Assembly: GCA_013042825.1 (NCBI GenBank) | Contig: JABDPL010000271.1 | Location: 1-8,339, forward strand | Source: Flavobacteriaceae bacterium | GTDB lineage: Bacteria > Bacteroidota > Bacteroidia > Flavobacteriales > Flavobacteriaceae | DNA: 8,339 nt | Reading direction: 5' to 3' | In this document: positions 6,710 through 8,339 of the stretch, piece by piece | How the letters are laid out: every line of letters begins with the position of its first letter | Position numbering within the stretch: position 1 is the stretch's first letter | Position numbers and translations under genes: made by a program | The notes under the pieces: generated by a model | Database searches by the model: none | Seen by the model: only the letters and a program-made list of their open reading frames with translations | What the model was told of the DNA's origin: nothing

Positions 6710-7984
6710 TTAGAAACCTAAGTTTCCGGCAGTATTCGAGTACGTCCAGGACAAAGCTGAAGTGGTCGCACCAACGGTCTGGCTTCCTTGGGTGACCGCA
6801 GAAGCCTCCGTGCCGAATCCGGTTACGGTGACGGTCTCGGCCTTATTTACAAAGATGTCTTCAACATTGGTTACACCGGCTGGCAATACGATCTCCCAGT
6901 TAGAGAAGGTCAGGTCACCATTGTTATAATTGGTTGCAACACCGTCGTTGTCTAATTCCACATCAGACCCGTCTTTGAATCCGAATGCGAAAATATTGTT
7001 TGAAGCACCCTGGGCATTACTCCGGTAGTCGGCGTATTCACCATTATCAGTGTTCAGATTTCCGATCAGGGTCAGGTTTTGAAGCGTGAACTGCCCATTG
7101 GTGGTACCTTCGGGGCCATCTATTTCCAGAGCGTGGTCAGAGAAATCTCCAAGTACAACAACCGCGTTATCAATAGTTCCGGAATAAGCCTGGTCGATGT
7201 CAAGAGCATCATCACCCTGCGCCCAAACTAAAAGGTTAGATGCGTCAACGGTTCCACCGAAGAACTCTATGCCGTCATCTACATTGGCAACAACCTCAAC
7301 ATTGTCAATTACAGTTCCGTTTCCAACGCCACCAAGGGTTAATCCGTTGATCTCGTTTCCTTCTCCAATAAGGGCTCCACCATGTCGGATGGAAACATAT
7401 TGAATCACACCCGAGTTGTCCCCGGCATCAGCACCACCGTAAAGACCAAAAGTGTCATCAGCAGGAATACCTTCAATCTGCAATTCCGAAACATCGCCTG
7501 AGAATGAACAGGGCGCATTTCCTAAAACAATTAATCCACCCCAGAGTCCGCGGTCATTTTCATCCAGATTCGTACCTGAAGTCTCACCACATGAAATGTT
7601 GTCACTTGCAGAGGTGAAAATAATTGGCTGAGTCGGTGTTCCAACGGCATTTATACTGGCATCTCGGGCTACTATTAGCGCTGAAGCCAAGGATCCTGTT
7701 CCAGCGGTGCCCTTGATTATGGTTCCGGCTTGTATGGTCAGGGTCGCACCAGCGTCAACGACGACTTTCTGATTCAATACATAAATATTGTCACTGGTCC
7801 ATGTTGTGTCTGAAGTAATGGCTCCTGAAACGGAAATAGTCGGGCAATCCTCGCCACCGCCATTTCCGCCACCTTCATTGATGATGGTTATTTCCTCAAT
7901 TATGATAGGTGTGTCATCATCTTTGAAGCAACCTGTGAAGATCAAAAACGACAACGATAGTAAGGATAAAACTGCTTTTCTCAT
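6710..7984 (-). CDS. Surface-type lipoprotein with a parallel beta-helix fold, probable partner of the TonB receptor
   Basis: I choose the ATG at 7984-7982 (424 aa). A longer frame begins at a TTG at 7993, but it only adds three residues before a normal Met-Arg-Lys signal. The signal peptide ends in FLIFTGC, so Cys19 is the lipidation site. It is followed by Phe-Lys-Asp-Asp-Asp, which fits the Bacteroidota lipoprotein surface-export signal (Lys plus two acidic residues). A Gly-rich tether (GGGNGGG, about 38-44) leads into a right-handed beta-helix. This shows repeating turns such as VVVDAGATLTIQAGTIIKG, GLWGGLIVLGNAP, INGLTLGGVGNGTVIDNV, DDGIEFFGGTVDASNL and DDALDIDQAYSGTIDNAVV. Asp-rich turns suggest possible Ca2+ sites. 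Three further Cys (near 47, 132 and 159) could form a disulfide. No catalytic signature is recognisable. The gene is first in an operon with the CPD protein and the receptor, so ligand capture at the cell surface is the likely job. The substrate is unknown. Confidence 0.85.
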   Translation of the reverse strand: MRKAVLSLLSLSFLIFTGCFKDDDTPIIIEEITIINEGGGNGGGEDCPTISVSGAITSDTTWTSDNIYVLNQKVVVDAGATLTIQAGTIIKGTAGTGSLASALIVARDASINAVGTPTQPIIFTSASDNISCGETSGTNLDENDRGLWGGLIVLGNAPCSFSGDVSELQIEGIPADDTFGLYGGADAGDNSGVIQYVSIRHGGALIGEGNEINGLTLGGVGNGTVIDNVEVVANVDDGIEFFGGTVDASNLLVWAQGDDALDIDQAYSGTIDNAVVVLGDFSDHALEIDGPEGTTNGQFTLQNLTLIGNLNTDNGEYADYRSNAQGASNNIFAFGFKDGSDVELDNDGVATNYNNGDLTFSNWEIVLPAGVTNVEDIFVNKAETVTVTGFGTEASAVTQGSQTVGATTSALSWTYSNTAGNLGF

Positions 7985-8184
7985 TGTATTCAAAAGTTTA
8001 AATAGAGTTTAATGTTTTTTGTCGCCACAAAGAAAGCAATGGCATGTAAAGCGTCTGTTAAGTGCAGATTAAACAACCGTCATATAAGGGTTATTTGAAT
8101 GTTAAGTAAACCAGGTTAAAAAGGGCTTGGGGGCAACGTTAATTTAACATTGAAAATCTTTATCTTGCCGATCAGATTTTTAGC
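7985..8184. other. Divergent intergenic region between the receptor operon and dgt
   Basis: This 200-base stretch must hold promoters for both directions, but I see no exact TAnnTTTG on either strand. The best leftward candidate is TTTCTTTG (reverse complement of 8028-8035, one mismatch), and it lacks a well-spaced -33 element. For dgt, TATCTTGCC at 8161-8169 resembles a -7 element with one T missing. It is preceded by a small palindrome GTTAA-T-TTAAC at 8138-8148. None of these is strong enough to call as a defined site. Confidence 0.35.
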
Positions 8185-8339
8185 ATGAACTGGGAACAAC
8201 TTTTATCATTGAAGCGCTTTGGCGACACCCATAAGCGTTTAAGGAACGAACAAGATGAGACACGTTTGGGTTTCGAGGTTGATTACGACCGGATTTTGTT
8301 TTCTTCGGAATTCAGGAGCATGCAGGATAAAACCCAGGT
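8185..8339 (+). CDS. dgt: dGTP triphosphohydrolase, N-terminal fragment
   Basis: An ATG at 8185 opens 51 complete codons to the right edge. The sequence LKRFGDTHKRLRNEQDETR, then GFEVDYDRILFSSEFRSMQD and KTQ, is the N-terminal signature of bacterial dGTPases: the Arg-rich start, the D-x-x-R-I-x-x-S segment, then FR-x-x-Q-x-KTQ. These enzymes hydrolyse dGTP to deoxyguanosine and triphosphate and help set dNTP pools; some relatives limit phages. The catalytic HD residues lie downstream of the window and cannot be checked. It is transcribed away from the receptor operon. TATCTTGCC at 8161-8169 is a weak -7 candidate 16 bases before the start. Confidence 0.88.
   Translation, partial: MNWEQLLSLKRFGDTHKRLRNEQDETRLGFEVDYDRILFSSEFRSMQDKTQ

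Noticed and set aside
8138..8148. Small palindrome GTTAA-T-TTAAC upstream of dgt
   Set aside because: Five-bp AT-rich arms are expected by chance in an AT-rich intergenic region; no second copy supports an operator.
1..8339. CRISPR array, tRNA/rRNA genes, insertion sequence or prophage
   Set aside because: I saw no spaced direct repeats, no tRNA cloverleaf-like segment in the intergenic gaps, no transposase motif and no phage gene; the intergenic regions are short and explained by promoters, a terminator and small hairpins.

Overview
The window looks like a chromosomal segment from a marine-type or environmental Flavobacteriaceae (Bacteroidota). The evidence is a TonB-dependent receptor with an N-terminal carboxypeptidase-D-like (CPD) domain, a surface-type lipoprotein signal (Cys followed by Phe-Lys-Asp-Asp-Asp), a YwqK/MORN-type secreted protein, a bacteroidetal -7 promoter element (TACTTTTG), no clear Shine-Dalgarno sequences, and a dGTPase N-terminus in the form I recall from flavobacteria. 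I see no tRNA, rRNA, CRISPR array, transposase or phage gene. The window appears to be stable chromosome.

Layout from left to right. (1) Positions 1-2742, minus strand: a two-gene transcription unit of a PiT-family phosphate permease with a PhoU-like cytoplasmic tail, followed 3 bases later by a DUF6503-like lipoprotein that runs off the left edge. (2) Positions 2743-2991: a divergent, AT-rich intergenic region with a 9-bp-arm palindrome, repeated ATGTAAAT half-sites and a good bacteroidetal promoter reading right. (3) Positions 2992-3372, plus strand: a small secreted YwqK/MORN-repeat protein. (4) Positions 3397-3424: a strong bidirectional terminator shared with the convergent operon. (5) Positions 3447-7984, minus strand: a three-gene operon transcribed as beta-helix surface lipoprotein, then a stand-alone 121-aa CPD-domain protein, then a 946-aa TonB-dependent receptor. 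(6) Positions 7985-8184: a divergent intergenic region. (7) Positions 8185 to the right edge, plus strand: the N-terminus of a dGTP triphosphohydrolase.

The three-gene operon is the most interesting part. The small CPD protein aligns without gaps to residues 1-121 of the receptor encoded just downstream, in the same register from the first residue to the last. Its stop codon overlaps the receptor's start. It therefore looks like an old tandem duplication of the receptor's N-terminal signaling or TonB-box segment that is now a separate, translationally coupled gene. The first gene encodes a parallel beta-helix lipoprotein with a surface-export signal. This makes the operon a plausible outer-membrane uptake complex analogous to SusC/SusD, but with a beta-helix protein in place of SusD. 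The substrate is unknown. A link to phosphate through the neighbouring PiT gene is only a guess.
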